This document shows, one piece after another, positions 52,775 to 63,536 of a DNA stretch of 64,000 nucleotides (within the stretch, counting starts at the first letter, position 1; every line of letters begins with the position of its first letter). Origin of the DNA: Trichobilharzia szidati (lineage: Eukaryota; Platyhelminthes; Trematoda; Strigeidida; Schistosomatidae); assembly GCA_944472155.2 (NCBI GenBank), contig OX235271.1, forward strand, positions 37,374,633-37,438,632, given 5' to 3'. The notes below the pieces were generated by a model. It ran no database searches and was not told the origin of the DNA. It was given only the letters and a program-made list of their open reading frames with translations. Both the position numbers and the translations under genes were made by a program.

Positions 52775-53345
52775 GTTGCATTTAATGAAGTCTATGTGGA
52801 GGTCAACAGCATCAAAAATAAGATCCGGATTTTCAACTCCAATGTGACGTCAGTCAGTGCTACTCACTATACGGATCAGAAACTTGTACTGCGCGTCATA
52901 AAGAGCATCTCAAACAAACTACAGACCTTCATTAACAGTTGTCTTCGCTCAATACAACTCAAGATCAGATGACCAGACAGAAAAGATCAGCAACAGAGAT
53001 CTCTGGCAATGAGCGAACCAACTCAGCAGGAATCGATTGTGAAACAAATAGGCAGGAAGAAATCGAGATGGATTGGCTGGCCATACTCTGAGGAAACAAT
53101 CCATCAAGTGACATCACTCACTAGACAAGCCATTGCTCGAGTGGAACCCGTAAGGGAAGAGGCGAGTTGGTCGTCAGTGCGAGGGTGGGTGACTTGGAGG
53201 AGGTCATGTGAAGAGGAGATGAGAGCGTGTGGGCAGACTTGGAGCCAGGTGAAGACTGTAGCAGAGTAGCGAACGCAATGGAAACGCCTGGCTGAAGCCC
53301 TATGTTCCTCTAGGAATTAAAGGAAACAATAATAATCATAATAAT
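52775..53345 (+). mobile_element. RTE-B LINE, 3' fragment
   Basis: Plus strand from SLWRSTASKIRSGFSTPM-equivalent (52790-52850) through MSEPTQQESIVKQIGRKKSRWIGW (53009-53080) to the tail at 53320-53345. A run of 86 codons is open. Confidence 0.88.
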
Positions 53346-53640
53346 ATTTAATCAATCAGTCAATCAATTCCCAAATATATTTCAGGACAGTTTAAGCTTG
53401 AGTAAAAAGTATTAGTTATTAAGATTATTCCGTGATGAGCAAACATAACAGCTTAGAGCAACTGTCAGTGACTGCTGAATTACAGACTCGATTAATAACT
53501 GGTCTTTTTTTAGATTCATTGATAGCTTTGTTAAGCCGATAACATAGAAATCAGGATTCGAATTCGTCAGGAATCAACCTCTACCATTACTTTCTTTTCC
53601 AAATTAGGTGAATAAATATTCAGAACAACACAGCAGCTGT
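53346..53640. other. Unassigned spacer
   Basis: Nothing recognised. Confidence 0.3.
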
Positions 53641-53644
53641 TGAA

Positions 53645-53815
53645 CATACTTTACTGTACTTGGTTGATGGTGACTAACAGAAAAATTGGGGATGAATATT
53701 TCGTCCCAATTGCAACTTGTTAGCTGAATATACCTTGTCTTCCTCAATGATTGATAGTATTTCCACTGAGACAAGAACTCAGAGCTTCAAACGCATAAGA
53801 GTTATCCACTAGTCT
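53645..53815 (-). mobile_element. F1-like SINE, degraded
   Basis: GGTTGATGGTGACTAACAG and ATTTCGTCCCAATTGCAACTTG match the F1 tail and stem II region in inverted orientation. Core box not intact. Confidence 0.5.
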
Positions 53816-53891
53816 ACTTTATCATCATTAAGGTCTATCTCTTATGCAGTGGATACGATTTGAAACTATTTATACTCATGATTTCCCTTTG

Positions 53892-53895
<4 letters not shown>

Positions 53896-53924
<29 letters not shown>

Positions 53925-54792
53925 AACCTAGAAGACCTGGATTTTGCAGATGATTTATGTTTGATGTCACACAAAATCGGAGACTTACAAGGGAAAACCG
54001 ACAAACTGGTCGAAGAAGCAGGCAGTGAAGACAGGACTCCAGGTGAACATACACAAGACGGAGGTTGTGAAAATAACCAACCAACAACAACAACAGCAGC
54101 AGCAATATCCAATGCCAATCACCATCAACTGGAGGGATTTGAAAGAGGTTACTTCATTCACTTATCTAGGGAGCATTGTCTCAACTACAGGAGGAACGGA
54201 CGAGGATGTCACGTCGAGAATCGAGAAGGCGAGAAACACATTCATCAACCTGAAACCAATCTGGAAATCTTCGTCACTCAACTCAGCATCAACAACAAAA
54301 TTCGGATTTTCAATACAAACGACGTCAAGTTAGTCAGTTCTTCTATACGGATCAGAAACTTGGCCAGTGTGTCACAAAGAATATTTCCAACAGCCTGTGG
54401 CAGACCTTTATCAACAACTTACTGTCTTCGCTCTATACTGAAGATCAGGTGGCCGGAAAGAATCACAAACAAGAAGCTATGGAAACAAACAAAACAGGAA
54501 CCATTAGCCCAATAAATATGCAGGAGAAAGTGGAGATGGATTGGACACTCGCTGAGCTGAGGAGGCCATTGGGTGACATCGCGCGTCAGGCCAGTGCTCG
54601 AGTGGAATCTGAAAGGGAAGCGGCGAGTGGGACGTCTAAGGGTGACATGGAGGAGATCGTTTGAAGAGAAGCTGAAACAGTATGGACTAACATGGATTCA
54701 GGTGAAAAGTACAGCAGAAGACAGAAGCAAGTGGAGTCGTGTAGTTGAAGCCCTATGTTCCACTTGGAACCCAAGGGAACAATAATATAATA
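53896..54792 (+). mobile_element. RTE-A LINE, 5'-truncated (best RT copy of the family)
   Basis: After a TA microsatellite (53896-53922) the plus strand opens at NLEDLDFADDLCLMSHKIGDL (RT motif C, DFADD intact). Two overlapping frames then share the coding: GLQVNIHKTEVVKITNQQQ...DLKEVTSFTYLGSIVSTTGGTDEDV in one and NREGEKHIHQPETNLEIF...CLRSILKIRWPERITNKKLW in the other. It continues to TWRRSFEEKLKQYGLTWIQVKSTAEDRSKWSRVVEALCSTWNPREQ and an AAT tail. Frameshifts prevent function. Confidence 0.92.
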
Positions 54793-54914
54793 ATGTGTAT
54801 ACACACATCTTGACCGAATTGATCAGTTTCATTTTGGCCTCTTGAATTCCACTGTAAGACACCACTGAACATGTAACTTTTAGTAATTAATCACAGTACT
54901 ATCGAGGTATTTAT

Positions 54915-55300
54915 TCAAGCTTGCAGATTTTTATCGACCGCCACCTTCGCTCTATATTGAAGATCAAATGGCCAGAAAGAATTAGCACAAGAAACTGCGA
55001 AAACAAACCAACCAACCAAGAGCCGACTGTTCAACAAATATGTAGGAGAAAATATAGATGGATTAGGCATACACTGAAGAGATGGCCGAACGATATCACG
55101 CACCAGACTCTCGAGTAGAAGCCAAATGGGGAATGACGAGTGTGTCGACCTAGGATTACATGAAGAGAATGAGAGATTATGGGCAATCTCATAGGCCCAG
55201 CTAAAGAGGGCAGCAGAAGAGAGAGAAGAAAGTGGAGATGTACTGTTGTAGCCTTGTATTCCGATCGGAACCCAAGGAAACAATACTACTACTATTACTA
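54915..55300 (+). mobile_element. RTE-D LINE, 3' fragment
   Basis: MQIFIDRHLRSILKIKWPERI (54921-54983), QEPTVQQICRRKYRWIRHTLKRW (55020-55085) and the RTE ending to an ACT/AAT-repeat tail (55284-55325). Related to 10040-10600. Confidence 0.8.
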
Positions 55301-55309
55301 CTACTACTA

Positions 55310-55385
55310 CTAATAATAATAATAATTTGCTTTATTCCAAAACAGTACTTGTAATACAGAATGGAATTCTCAGCACTTTTACTAC
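55310..55385 (-). mobile_element. CR1-like LINE 3' tail, inverted
   Basis: Inverse of the tail at 39480-39560: AAATAATAAT then TTGCTTTATTCCAAAACAGTA and GAATGGAATTCTCAG. No coding part. Confidence 0.6.
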
Positions 55386-56345
55386 AGTATTGCATCCAGT
55401 TAGTACATTATCAATAAATAGAATTCTACACACATTAAGGAAATCTCAGTTCATTATGACAACATGTTGGCATGTCGGTAGCAAAGCCAAAGTTGAACAG
55501 TGTTTGAAGGTGTTAGAAAAGTAGATGCTATCATATTTACTGACGTAAGCGGAAGAAAGAAACAAAGCAGCACATAGCGGAAAAAAGAGAGAGAGAAAAG
55601 AAAAAGAAAGAAAATGTTGTACCTATAAATGATATGAGTTGGAAAGACAAGGTCCAGTTGTTCTACTGACTGTTTAATAAGTTATAGGTGTCGCGTCTAA
55701 TGCTTTCTTTATCGCACAGAACACGAGATAAGTACCGTATGGTTGAGTTTTTGTACTTGCTGGTGCGAGCATAATAATATAGTCGATTCAAGGAGCTTAT
55801 ATTTCAAAATGCAACCAGTCAATGCAGTTGATAAACATCATCAGGTCACTCTTTTTGTCGGTGAAATGTTCTTTTTTGGCATTGTAAAACAACTCCCACT
55901 ACTCCACATGGAGATGAAGTTCACAGATATCTGATTTATTTTAAGATCTTCCCTTTTTCCTTATAATCAACTATTTAAATGCCGTCAGCTGTTGAGGTGT
56001 AAAAACAAGCAATGAAATGCCAAAATTTAATGTAACAACAGCTGGTGTTATTAGTATTATTGTTATTAAAAAAAATTAAATAAAAGAATTACATGTAATC
56101 ATTGATGTATTTTTTCGAACAAAAAACCCCGTGTAAGGAAGGCACCGCCTCCAAAAGAAAAAAATTGTAAAGAACACGAGTAGCAGGAGAGTTAGATAAA
56201 TATATGTGTAGGACATTGTCTTTCTGACTGTCTACGCTGAAAACAGTACCGAGAAGAAAAAATAGGACATGGGTTCGGATAACATTTTGAAGACTAATTT
56301 GAGAAAGTTAGAAGAAATCCTGCTTCAAAAGTTGACGTATACAAC
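55386..56345. other. Unassigned stretch
   Basis: No domains or repeats recognised. An A/G-rich run lies at 55585-55615. Confidence 0.35.
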
Positions 56346-56359
56346 CACCACCAGAAATA

Positions 56360-56480
56360 TTCAGACATCAATGGGGCTTAAACATCGAGACATCTCCATT
56401 TCACTCTCTTGTCTTCAGTGCTCTTTAGCTGGCTCCGTGATTATTCATATAAGAAAAAAACTTGTGCAATGTGGTAGAGT
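56360..56480 (-). mobile_element. RTE-E-like 3'-end scrap
   Basis: GGGGCTTAAACATCGAGACA and CAGTGCTCTTTAGCTGGCTC resemble the inverse of the RTE-D/E 3' coding end. About 100 bp only. Confidence 0.4.
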
Positions 56481-56527
56481 ATAATTCCATTTTCGGATAA
56501 AACTTCCTTTTGATAGTTATACAGTAA

Positions 56528-56578
56528 TATTTACTGATGACAAAGTTTCAAGCAAAATTTATTGCTCATAATCATATC
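56528..56578 (-). ncRNA. Hammerhead-like RNA motif of PLE terminus
   Basis: On the minus strand: stem I TTGAT pairs with ATCAG across the cleavage side; A3, TGATTAT, stem II GAGCAA/TTGCTT (one G-U), GAAAC, then TTT inserted before GTC. Stem II differs in sequence from other copies yet pairs. Confidence 0.45.
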
Positions 56579-56734
56579 AAGATACTCACATGAATTTCTT
56601 GCTTCGTTTAAAAAAACATAAACTCTCATCTACTCCTCATCTGGTCTCTTTCTTGTCACTCTTGGGAATCCAAATAATCGTTTCTCATTTGGATTAATTT
56701 TCAAGGATTGGTTTTGTAGGGATTTGATTGATTG

Positions 56735-56975
56735 GTTACAGGATTTTATCATGAGCTGATATTAGTCAGAGAACCACTGCAAAAACTTGGGAGTACTGAA
56801 GAGGTATTTCGTCCTACCTGGGGACTCTTCATCAGTACTCAACCACCAGAAGGTCCCGGGTTCAAACCCCTGTGGTATGTACTGCTGAAGGGTCCGAAAC
56901 TTGGACGAAACAGTTAACCAGTACTCCCAGATTTTCCAATGGTTCTCTAACTGATGTCAGCTCATGATAAAACCC
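56735..56975. mobile_element. Head-to-head pair of F2 SINE pieces
   Basis: Minus piece (56738-56840): stem I GTACTG/CAGTAC, core ATGAAGA (C3 to A), stem II GTCC/GGAC. Plus piece (56845-56975): box B GGTTCAAACCCC, core CTGAAGG (A9 to G), stem III end TTAAC lacking U16.1. Both are inactive. Confidence 0.72.
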
Positions 56976-57024
56976 TCCAAACTATCAGAATTAGTCTACG
57001 TAAAATGACATCCACTACTACGGG

Positions 57025-58128
57025 GTGCCACCGACAAATATACATCTCATCCAACATCTGTACGACAATGCTGCATGCCAAGTAATGCACTACAGGAAAC
57101 TTACGGAATCCTTCGAAGTGAGGACAGGAGTAAGACAAGCTGGCTGCCTACTATCGCCAATGATTTTCCTGATTGCAGTAGACTGGATAATGCGACAGAG
57201 AGCGGCAGGCAGCGAGGAAACAGGCATAAAATGGATTCACACAAAAAATTGGAGGATCTGGACTTCGTCGATGATATATGTCTGATTTCCCACAAACTGG
57301 AAGATATGCAAGCGAAAAGCAACAAGTTGGCAGAAGAAGCATCCGGAGAAGATTGGACTTCAGGTGAACAAAGAGGAAACAGAGATAAGGAAGATTCCTG
57401 GCCAAAACCACCAACAGCAACAACAACAACTGACAACAATCAGCATAAATGGAAGGAACATGAAAGAAACAACCTCTCTTACCTACCGACCTGGAAGCAT
57501 CGTTTCAACTACAGGCGGACGGAACTGACGAGGATATCAAAGCGAGGATCGGAAAAGCAAGACAAGCTTTCACTACTCTCAAGTCTGTGTGGAGGTCAAC
57601 AGCACTCTGCATCAAAAATAACATCCGGATTTTCAACTCAAATGTGAAGTCAGTCAGTGCCACTCACCATACGGATCAGAGACTTGCACTGCGCGTCATT
57701 AAGAGCATCTCAAACAAACTACACACCTTCATTAACAGTTGTCTTCGCTGAATACAACTCAAGATCAGATGGCCAGCCGGCCAGAAAAGATCAGCAACAG
57801 AGATCTCTGGCAATGAGCGAACCAACTCAGCAGGAACCGATTGTGAAACAAATAGGCAGGAAGAAATCGAGATGGATTGGCTGGCCATACTCTGAGGAAA
57901 CAATCCATCAAGTGACATCACTCTAGACAAGCCCTCGAGTAGAACCCGAAAGGGAAGCGGCGAGTTGTTCGTCAGTGTGAGGGTGACTTGGAGGAGGTCA
58001 TGTGAGGAGATGAAAACGTGTGGGCTGACTTGGAGCCAGGTGAAGACTCTAGCAGAGAACCGAACGCAATGGAGACGCACGGCTGAAGCCCTATGCTTCT
58101 CTAGGAATTAAAGGAAACAATAATAATA
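57025..58128 (+). mobile_element. RTE-B LINE, longest copy in the window
   Basis: Plus strand begins upstream of the palm: IHLIQHLYDNAACQVMHYRK (57035-57095), FEVRTGVRQAGCLLSPMIFLIAVDWIMRQ (57115-57200, RT motif B). Next comes a frameshift to LEDLDFVDDICLISHKLEDMQAKSNKLAEEA (57254-57345; FADD reads FVDD), a KHRFNYRRTELTRI frame, then MSEPTQQEPIVKQIGRKKSRWIGW and an AAT tail at 58113-58128. The 5' endonuclease domain is absent. Confidence 0.92.
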
Positions 58129-58460
58129 ATTTCACCTTCAACTGCGTTTATAAGTTTACATGGACTTGTGGCTGAAAATACATTGGAAGGACAGAAAGAA
58201 AGGCTTTTCACCGGTTTTTTGAGGATATCTCAAGAAATGGATGCCTTAAAAGAAAGCAGAGACTTGCAGACTGCAATTACCAGACATCTTGGGGATACGG
58301 ATCATTTCATCGGGATCTCCAAAGCTTTCAAAATTCTGAATACACAAAGGACAGAGAATTTATTTCGATTTGCTGAAGCGACTGTTATCGAACGTTTCAA
58401 ACTAAAATTTATGCATACAGAAAGACAGTGTATTTACAACCTCTCACGTTTTAGGTAACT
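58129..58460 (+). pseudogene. PLE GIY-YIG endonuclease fragment
   Basis: CVYKFTWTCG then a stop and KYIGRTERKAFHRFFEDI (58145-58235 across frames), followed by ITRHLGDTDHFIGISKAFKILNTQRTENLFRFAEATVIERFKLKF in a 96-codon open frame. GIY-YIG order is correct; the wording resembles the PLE family of 23130-24030 rather than that of 59422-60093. Confidence 0.78.
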
Positions 58461-58687
58461 GCTATTTGATTGCGTTAATTAGTAATCCATACTAGTGATT
58501 TCCGGTCACTGAGCAAGTTTAAACCTTATGAACTATAAACTTCTGGGTTTGCTATATGAACTTATAAGGTAATACTGTTTATTAGATTTTTCTATTTGCT
58601 GCCGCCTCGTAATCACCCACCCACACCCTCTCTTCTTTTGTTGATTTGGAAGGCCTATAAATTGATGGCAGCTTAAACTAAAAATTA
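58461..58687. other. Unassigned spacer
   Basis: Nothing recognised. Confidence 0.3.
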
Positions 58688-58784
58688 ATATATGTGTAAA
58701 AATTGGGCAGTGTGGTAGTAAGTATTTCCACATTAGTTTGTTTATTAGATGTATCACACAGTGAAACAGTATTATTTACTGGAT

Positions 58785-58822
58785 GACGTTTCGAACAAAA
58801 TTTATTGTTCATAATCATATCA
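58785..58822 (-). ncRNA. Hammerhead-like RNA motif of PLE terminus
   Basis: Minus strand ATGATTAT, stem II GAACAA/TTGTTC, GAAACGTC, then ATCC which can pair 3 bp with the upstream GAT. A3/U8 as in the other copies. Confidence 0.5.
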
Positions 58823-59421
58823 ATTGTAACCACACGACTTTGAAACTTGAGTTTTATAGTTTTCACCTATTTGTCGTAGGGGTAGTAGAATTTTGCACAT
58901 ATCTGGGACAGGTGATGAATCATTCCTACTACACGTACTTGCAGTTGATTCGACAAACAAAGCTTCCGTTATCAATCTTTCCCCTCACCCTGTAACATTA
59001 GATTTTGAAACTGTCATCTTAACCCATCCATCCTATTGTATGGTTGTGTGTAACTGCATGTAGTGCTATAGCTGAACTATTCTCTAGATTTCTTATCTTA
59101 TTAGGGTCAACCAATCTAGATTTTGCTAAGTTTTATGTTCAGCTAGTCTGACTGACTAAACCCTTTCTACTACTTTGACCTATGTACTTGATCTGACAAC
59201 CATCGCAGACAAGGTATTAGATAAACTAAATTGTTTTGTTTTGTTGGCTCCACTGGCGGGATCCTTTGACCGACGAAGCTTGTTTCTAATTGAGTTTGTG
59301 GGCAGTTTGAATGCCAGCCACTTTTATTCCTGCCTTGTTAAGAATTCTGCGTAAGGCTTCCGAGGTTCCTTCCTTGTTTGGAACTACTACTGATGATTTA
59401 GATTCCTTAGTGTTCGTGTTG

Positions 59422-60093
59422 TCAATGTCTTGTGCGTTTGACATGCATGTCGTCATTAAAATTACTATTATTATCACTATCACTACTATCATTATTTATT
59501 TTATTTTTACATTTCCCTACATACTTTCTGACTAATTTATCAGGGTAACTATTAAGTTTCAAAGCTTCTCTTATATGCCTCACTTCCTTCGTACTACTTA
59601 GTTTTTGTGTTCTATCACTTAAACATTTCACCAATCCTATTTTCACTGACATAGGATGAGATGATCCGAAGTCCAAATATCTGTTTGAGTGTGTGGGTTT
59701 CCTGTAAACACTAGTGTTTAACTTCTCATCTTCTTTCGTTTTTACGCTACAATCTAACATTGGAAGTTCCCCTTCCTGATTTTCCAATTCATAAGTGAAT
59801 TGAATTGCTTCAACCTTCGAGTTGATGTGTTCGAAAAATCTATCTATATCCTGTGTTCTAAGCACAGTGAATGTGTCATCTACATACCACAATCGTACTT
59901 TTGGGGTGGGGTTGAACGTTTCAATCGCTATGCTTTCCCACTTATCCATTAATATGTCTGCCACAACTGAGAATATAGATGACCCCATGGCAACTCCCTC
60001 AGTTTGTTGGTATATTTTCCCCTGGAATTTAAATACTGTAGAAGTCAGGCATAGCTGCACTCCAAATATTATGTCCTCAAGTGGCACTTTCAT
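59422..60093 (-). CDS. Penelope-like reverse transcriptase, partial, open 223 codons
   Basis: The longest single protein in the window. Domains: PLEDIIFGVQLCL at residues 4-16, YQQTEGVAMGSSIFSVVADI at 28-47 (RT motif B), RLWYVDDTFTVL at 67-78 (motif C with YVDD), CSVKTKEDEKLNTSVYRKPTHSNRYLDFGSSHP at about 114-147, then a basic KLVRKYVGKCKNK tail. The catalytic YVDD is intact but the N-terminal fingers and motif A are missing, and the frame ends at a stop before the endonuclease. The Met at the start is internal to the domain, so the true start is upstream and lost. Reverse transcriptase of a PLE; not host. Confidence 0.85.
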   Translation of the reverse strand: MKVPLEDIIFGVQLCLTSTVFKFQGKIYQQTEGVAMGSSIFSVVADILMDKWESIAIETFNPTPKVRLWYVDDTFTVLRTQDIDRFFEHINSKVEAIQFTYELENQEGELPMLDCSVKTKEDEKLNTSVYRKPTHSNRYLDFGSSHPMSVKIGLVKCLSDRTQKLSSTKEVRHIREALKLNSYPDKLVRKYVGKCKNKINNDSSDSDNNSNFNDDMHVKRTRH

Positions 60094-60158
60094 TCTAAGT
60101 TCGAATTCTTGGTCAGAAATGAGTTCGTTTCTGACTGCCTCAAGTTTCGAAGTTGTGT

Positions 60159-60200
60159 GATTATAACTGGTATGATTATGAACAATAATAAATTTTGTTC
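60159..60200 (+). ncRNA. Hammerhead-like motif of PLE terminus, mutated
   Basis: ATGATTAT and GAACAA/TTGTTC retained; GAAA reads AAAA and GTC is displaced. Not expected to act. Confidence 0.45.
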
Positions 60201-60454
60201 AAAACTGTGTCATCCAGTAAATAATACTGTCTCACTGTGTGATATATCTAATAAACAAACTGATATGGAATAAACTAGAAATTGTAATGCATACACATTT
60301 CAGATGAGTTAAAGTATTTTTCACAATAAATATTTTTTTACTACCAATCAAACATCGAAGTATGTTACTTTACTGATTGTTTTATAACCATTGTGATTTC
60401 AAGGAGTGGTCTTCAGCTGACGACAACCTATGAAATATTCGGCGATATTTTAAT

Positions 60455-61010
60455 TATCATTATTATCATTGTTCACTTGGGTTCCTAGTGGAACATAGGG
60501 CTTCAACTACACGTCTCCACTTGCTTCTGTCTTCTCCTGTACTTTTCACCTGCATCCATGTTAGTCCATACTGTTTCAACTCCTCTTCACACGATCTCCT
60601 CCATGTCACCCTTGGACGTCCCACTGGCCGCTTCCATTTCGGGTTCCACTCGAGCACTGGCCTGACGCACGATGTCACCCAGCGGCCTCCTCAGCCAGCG
60701 AGTGTCCAATCCATCTCCACTTTCTCCTGCATATTTGTTGAGCGATTGGTTCTTGTTTTGTTTGTCCCCATAGTTTCTTGTTGGTGATTGTTTCCGGCCA
60801 TCTGATCTTGAGTATAGAGCGAAGACAGTTGTTGATAAAGGTGTGCAACTGGCAATTGGAAATATTCTTTGTGACCCGTCGCCAAGTTTCTGATCCGTAT
60901 AGACGAAATGACTGACTTGATGTCGTTTGTATTGAAAGTCGGAATTTTGTTGTTGATGCAGGCTGAGTGACGAAGCTTTCCAGATTGGTTTCAGGTTGAT
61001 GAATGTGAAA
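60455..61010 (-). mobile_element. RTE-A LINE, 3' fragment
   Basis: From an ATT tail (60455-60470) through VTWRRSCEEELKQYGLTWMQVKSTGEDRSKWRRVVEALCSTRNPSEQ (60485-60640) to STTKFRLSIQTTSSQSFRLYGSETWRRVTKNISN (60845-60975). Truncated at about 61008. Confidence 0.9.
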
Positions 61011-63536
61011 CTGTAATTTGGTCTTTGCTTTTTTTCTTTTTATCGGAATCCATTTTTCACTCTGACAATGATCTTTCATGTAAATCACTAAATCCATCCT
61101 CGTATCATGTGATAATTACTAACATAAGCATTCAGTGGTCAAGTGTAATATAAGTCACCAGTACCATCGCCAGTGGAAAAAATACCCCGCCCCACACACA
61201 CTCCTTCATCAAATAACAACAAAATAATAATAAAATAATGCAGATATCATCATGATAATAACAATAATTTATTATTATTATTATAATTAGTGGAAGTAAT
61301 AAAATTAATTTTGGATATTTTTTTCGTTTAAATATATGCAGAATAACTAAATATTAAATAAATTTGCACAAGTAAATACGTGTAATTCATTAATAATAAT
61401 GATAATAAGAATAATAAATTAATAAATAAATAAGTAGTATGCGTGAATAAAGGAAAATAAAGACAGAACCCACCGACGACGACAACAACAACAAGAAGAA
61501 CAGCTCTTACAATGTGTGGGCATTCACAGATCTACTTAAATCAGCATCTAAGAAGTTACATCATCATCATCGTCATTATTATTATCGCAGTGGTAGTAGT
61601 AGCCTTTATCAAACGGATGAAGAGAGTGAGAAAAGAGACTGACTGCAGCGGGAGAGGACAATAATAACGACAAGAGAAAAGAAAGGCGAAATAAAAAATT
61701 GGAAATAAGATTCTTGGCAAAAGAAATTATCTTATGCCTGTCTGTCTGTCTATCTATTTATTTATTTTCTTTTTTCCATGAAAAATATACAGGGAAATAA
61801 ATTTTTTCTGGGAAAAAAACCCACAACAGGAGGAGGAGGTGTGAATGGCATAGAAGTGAACAAAAATCTCTTCTCCTTTCCTTCCTTCCTTCCCTGCTCC
61901 TCCTTTCCCTGTCGCACACTCCATCTGTCTGTCTGTCTGTCTATCTACCTATCAAATAGGCTCTATTCTTCTTTTCACCATGCAATGTTAAAATTCATTA
62001 CAAAATAAAAATTTAAATAAGTAATAAGTTCTCTTCCTGATGATAATCACATAATGATGATGACGATGATGATTATGAGTAAGAGAACGCAAACGAATCA
62101 ATACACAGACACACACACACGCACGCACACATACAGAGATGTACAGACAAACAGACAAACAAGAAGTTATCACTGTAACAAATTAATATAGGACTAAAAT
62201 TATGTAACAACACCATTATCACCACCACCACCACCACCACGACTGTAATCATCAGCCTGAAAAATATGAACAGCTAAGCCAAGGTGAAAGAAATAAACAC
62301 CGATTGTAAACAAAACATCACAAAACAACACAACATCAACAACATTCAGGCAAATAAATATTGCCTGTGCAAAAGAAAATAGAAGAAGAAAATCAGTTTA
62401 CTATTCTCTTCCACTGACTACTAACTGTGAAACAAACAAAAGATGATAAATGTATCTCTACCAGAGAGAAGACAGTGGAAGTTAGAATTGAAGAGTGCAG
62501 CGGCGGCGGGGGGCCGGAGCAGGAGGTGGAGAAGCGGGGTGCTCAGACAACTCTGTGGAAGTCACCAAGAGGATATATATATATATGTATATAATTTTCT
62601 TTTTAATTGACATTTGATGTACTGATCACCATCATTATCAGCGTATGATAGACAGGTATCCTGTGATTCACAAGATTACCAAAGTAATAATAATAATAGT
62701 AATAATAATAATAATAGTGGTAATGCTAATAATATTAATAATAATAATAAGCGAAAAAAGTCAACGTGAATAAAGCCAGAATAAACAAAACGAGAAAAAA
62801 ATCAAGAAAGAGGGATAAAAAAAGAGACACATGCAAAATGAATTCTATACAAATATATGACAGAGAGAAAGGGCAAGCAAAAGAGAAAGAATAAGCAGGA
62901 ATATTGATTGTACAGTACAGGAAGGCAGCAATGACAGTTATAGTTGAAAATTACAAAAGAAAAAGTTTCTTACTTACACTAAAAGACCATCATCAGTAGT
63001 AATAACATACATGTACTGGCCACTTTTTATATGTGCAAATAATAATAATTATTATTATTATTACTATTATAAACAACAGAAAGTTAACATAATCGAAAGA
63101 CATAGGTAATCCCAAAAGGGGGAGAAAATAAATAGGGGGAGGGGAAAGTAGTGGTGAATGGGAAATTATCAAAGATAATACGTAAATACATACATACATA
63201 TAGGATTAGGATTTGTTTGCTTTATAGACATGGGAAAGTGTGAATACAAGTCATGCGCGCGTGCACACACACAGAAACACACTGGTAGTACTTGGCATTG
63301 CTAAGATTTGTTGTTGATGAATAAGCTACATATTACATTATATTATAATTTTCTTTTAAATGAAAGCGAAAGGACTAAAACGGGACATACATCTTGAAAG
63401 CAAGAGTGTGCAAGTACCATTGCACTGCACTGCATAACTGTGAATTAAACTTTCAGAAAAAAAAGAAAACAACATGATAGGCATCATAAAAACAGTATTG
63501 TTATGTTACTACGAATCAGAAATCCTTGTACAGAGA
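61011..63536. other. TE-poor, microsatellite-rich flank
   Basis: No retroelement coding or SINE head seen. Simple repeats include AAT at 61215-61290 and 62692-62760, GTCT at 61738-61755 and 61924-61944, ACC at 62219-62241, TA near 62573-62590, CA at 62107-62130 and 63257-63275. Probably 3' flank, UTR or intron of the gene on the minus strand at 63537-64000. Confidence 0.55.

Larger units (their letters stand above)
58688..60285 (-). mobile_element. Penelope-like element with inverted termini
   Basis: Minus-strand PLE containing the RT at 59422-60093 and a broken GIY-YIG endonuclease at 58880-59300 (NKTKQF, DGCQIKYIGQSSR, DPNKIRNLENSSAIALHAVTHNHT equivalents). It is bounded by inverted blocks 58728-58851 and 60140-60270 that match 2655-2847/3250-3441. 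The RT thus lies close to the upstream terminus and its N-terminal part is missing, so the copy is truncated but bracketed by both ends. PLEs prime from chromosome breaks and often leave such rearranged termini. Confidence 0.85.

Noticed and set aside
55743..55934. 63-codon frame as a small protein
   Set aside because: No domain or context, and stop-free lengths like this occur throughout the non-coding spacers.
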